Shown: piece by piece, positions 23,001-25,015 of the stretch
How the letters are laid out: every line of letters starts with the position of its first letter
Numbering within the stretch: the first letter of the stretch is position 1
Assembly (NCBI GenBank): GCA_008931825.1
Contig: QXVZ01013113.1
Location: forward strand, 1 to 25,015
Direction: 5' to 3'
DNA length: 25,015 nucleotides
Origin: Phallusia fumigata
Taxonomy: Eukaryota; Chordata; Ascidiacea; Phlebobranchia; Ascidiidae
The notes under the pieces: model-generated
Database searches by the model: none
What the model was told of the DNA's origin: nothing
Seen by the model: only the letters and a program-made list of their open reading frames with translations
Made by a program: the position numbers and the translations under genes

Positions 23001-25015
23001 CGTCATCAACAACGCGCACAACTCGGGCGTGACGGCCATCGCTGCAACTTCCGACAACAAAAGAATCATTTCTGGGGGTGGCGAAGGGCAGGTGAGTACT
23101 AAACTTTTTGCACCATGCCAGCTTTTACCAATCGCTGTCACCCAGTTAAAAGTCAAAAAGGGGTTGCTTTAGAGTTTACGTGCACTTACTACCACACTTC
23201 AATTGTCTTTTGTCATGACTTTTGACTCAAAATCATATCATTAGTTTGATCGGACAGTCTGGTGCTTTCCCACCTTTTCAGTGCTCAGAACTCTAACTTG
23301 ACAAATAGCTGTGGCTTGCGGCTTCCTGTAAAAAAAAACAAAAAAAACACCGTTTTAAAGTGAATAAACACGTTCCTTTATGTAAGCCACATTTTGTGGT
23401 AGCTAGACTGGTTTCTAGACCACTTGGATAATCAAAATATCGCGTTGACATGCCGTATACGTATTTTACAGGTCCGGGTTTGGGACTTGACGACCTGTCC
23501 TCTCACTCAGAAGTTACGTGAGGCGATGAAGGAACACAAGTCATCCGTGACCTGCATCAAGGTACAATACCCGAACACAAAACGCTTGACTCGATCATAT
23601 AAAAGCACATGCTTTTTGACTGATCATTTTGAAAAGCTAGTTGCTGGACAGTAACACCACTGGTTCCAAACCTTTTTTGATGCATTCATTCTTTTCTTGT
23701 TTTGGAATTTTTGGAAAACCCCTACTAGATAAAAAGCAAAAAAAGGTAACATGAAAAGGTTCGGAACCACTGATCTGCCTAAAAGAAAAACTACAGGTAT
23801 TATGATTAACTTGAGTATAAAGAGAAATTCCTCCCCTTTAACTCATAAAAATTCTAAGGCCGCCTTGGCTGGTCCCACCAACGTTACCCCCCCCAGTCGT
23901 GTTTACTCCTACTGCGCCAAACTCACCCTCCGATGTGATCCCCCGCCACATAACGCCTTGTAATGACGGTGTAGCTGCAGCGCGTTCAACCTTGACCAAC
24001 CAATTGTGCCCTCCACTTTTTTGCGCCTCATAACGTTTCAACGTTGCGCAGCTATTTCCGGGCTGGTGATTTATTTATTGCTATTGTGTCGCTATGTTTT
24101 CTTTCACGAAGCGATATAAACTCAGCTCAACTTAACTCAAAATGAATTCCTTCCCGGTTGGCAACCACTGAGTTACAAACGCATCTGTTCGCTTTCAGGT
24201 TGGCGAAGAAAACAAACAGTGTGTATCAGCGTCTTCTGACGGAACCTGCATCATATGGGATCTGGTCTCGTTCAGTCGTAAGCAGATGGTGATGTCCAAC
24301 ACTCTCTTCCAGTGCGTAAGCTACCACCCTGCAGGCTTCCAGGTAAACTTGCCGACGCTGCATCAACATTATGCAACTTCTTCTAGCACAAAGTGCACTC
24401 TTGCGGTTAAATCAAAACTTTGCGTTGGTTGCAGATTATTACGTCCGGAACAGACCGCAAGGTTGTTTACTGGGAGTGTTACGATGGCAACCAGATTCGG
24501 GAACTGGATGGATCACAGTCGGGCGCTATCAACGGCATGGATATCGCACCGGATGGCAAGCAACTTATCACTGGTGGCGACGACAAACTTATCAAGGTGT
24601 GTAGCTCACTTTTAACTGCTTGCCAGTTTGAATGTGCCTTGCCGCGCATCAAAGCTTGGTTCGAATCCAGTTTTAGTTAATTGTGACTTCCTCATGGAAA
24701 ATAGAAAAAAACATCTTGTTTTGTTACCAGTTTAAATATGTCGAGTAAAACGCTGATTTTATTCGTTCCTTTGCCACATATCACAGTCACCACGAAAGTA
24801 GCTCTATGGCTTCTACTAACGATGAAATTTTAGATTGTTGCTTTCTTTAATGTGTTTGCACGCAAAAAAAACAAAATCTTACCGAGGGGACTAAAACCGA
24901 GTACTCCCCAATGCAACGATTCCGTGCATACACAATGAAAATTAACTGCTGAAAGTTCATGGATAAACAGCATCTGTTACCGGCTTAGGTATGGGACTAC
25001 AACGAAGGCATGGTC
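20014..25015 (+). CDS. CFAP52: Cilia- and flagella-associated protein 52, WD40 repeat (3' end outside window)
   Basis: Exons: 20014-20108, 20270-20411, 20631-20822, 21112-21306, 21492-21626, 21840-22027, 22440-22644, 22924-23091, 23472-23561, 24199-24342, 24435-24596, 24989-25015 onward. All phases agree and give 581 codons; the human protein has about 620, so about 40 residues lie past the edge. The chain carries family-specific blocks in order: IGFNG, EHMVYPLG, MGFKADIIVWDY, WELDLPNRKI, GQLKRIVK, GTTSGDILK, GQGHQFFVGT, FTDFKEDL, WHTCTSRELLRI, SAWNDGKIRVF, GVTAIA, SGGGEGQVRVWDL, KEHKSSVTCI, SDGTCIIWDL, NTLFQCVSYHP, ITSGTDRKVVYWE. FAP52/CFAP52 is a known microtubule inner protein, two WD40 beta-propellers lining the B-tubule near the inner junction of axonemal doublets. 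Introns are GT-AG except intron 7, which appears to use a GC donor (CCG|GCAAGT). Introns 3 and 9 hold repeats listed separately. Confidence 0.97.
20792..21075 (+). repeat. Degenerate tandem duplication of the exon-3 tail in CFAP52 intron 3
   Basis: Three successive units begin GGTTGT at 20792, 20938 and 21057 (the last truncated). Unit 1 contains the final 31 bp of exon 3 plus intron. Unit 2 repeats the coding tail (VVWNLQTPEA in place of VVWNLQTAEA) and the intronic blocks CACTAA-CCTTAAA, ATAGTAAGTA and ATTCTAATG-like. In unit 2 the donor GTAAGA has become CTAAGA, so it should not splice. Confidence 0.75.
23658..23772. mobile_element. Short hAT-like MITE in CFAP52 intron 9
   Basis: The left end CACTGGTTCCAAACCTTTT and the right end, read on the minus strand, CAGTGGTTCCGAACCTTTT match at 17 of 19 positions. 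This is the classic CAGTGGTTC hAT terminal repeat. The interior is about 75 bp of A/T-rich sequence with no coding capacity. Flanking 8-mers do not match, so no clear target-site duplication remains. Confidence 0.6.
24028..24140 (+). repeat. Dispersed repeat, copy 2 (CFAP52 intron 9)
   Basis: Second copy of the element at 15775-15875, same orientation, with small insertions (T- and A-rich) between shared blocks. The pyrimidine-rich, GC-richer sequence upstream (about 23860-24027) may belong to the same element, but only this part aligns. Confidence 0.6.

Noticed and set aside
24597-24690. tRNA-like sequence with a perfect B-box (GGTTCGAATCC at 24658-24668) and TAGCTCA A-box-like start
   Set aside because: The acceptor stem does not pair, the A-box is incomplete and the segment begins at the CFAP52 exon-11 donor. 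Probably chance or a very decayed tRNA-derived remnant.

Overview
The window looks like nuclear DNA of an invertebrate animal. It is AT-rich, its genes are split by short GT-AG introns (about 60-650 bp), it has AATAAA polyadenylation signals, degenerate hAT-type terminal repeats and no bacterial features. A compact invertebrate chordate such as an ascidian (Ciona-like) fits best. That placement is an inference from gene structure and from the CFAP52 match, not a database result.

Layout. (1) Bases 122-1651, plus strand: the last three exons of an unrecognised gene that runs in from the left, with a poly(A) signal 12 bp after its stop. (2) Bases 1.7-8.3 kb: long DNA without convincing exons, holding a decayed hAT-like element (2582-2848) and some possible cis-regulatory clusters. 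(3) Bases 8.3-11.2 kb: a textbook TATA promoter followed by a probable small spliced transcription unit on the plus strand. It has little or no coding capacity (a 37-codon spliced ORF) and two further TATA-containing segments inside it. (4) Bases 11417-11749, minus strand: a coding-looking 110-codon ORF of unknown function. (5) Bases 12769-18063, minus strand: a nine-exon gene whose splicing I could reconstruct completely (3501 nt, 1166 aa), encoding a large, mostly disordered, basic/serine-rich protein that I do not recognise. (6) Bases 20014-25015, plus strand: twelve exons of CFAP52 (WDR16/FAP52), a WD40-repeat protein of the ciliary doublet microtubule. It lacks only about the last 40 residues, which lie beyond the right edge.

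The nine-exon gene and CFAP52 are divergent, with about 1.95 kb between their start codons. That gap holds an RFX X-box match and related half-sites near CFAP52, as expected for a cilium gene, and a palindromic E-box 26 bp upstream of the other start codon.

The most notable items are: the X-box cluster; the duplicated exon-3 tail in CFAP52 intron 3 with an inactivated splice donor; a probable GC-AG intron in CFAP52; the small TATA-driven unit; two unrecognised protein genes; and a dispersed repeat shared between introns of the two right-hand genes. I found no evidence of a defence, mobile or biosynthetic system.
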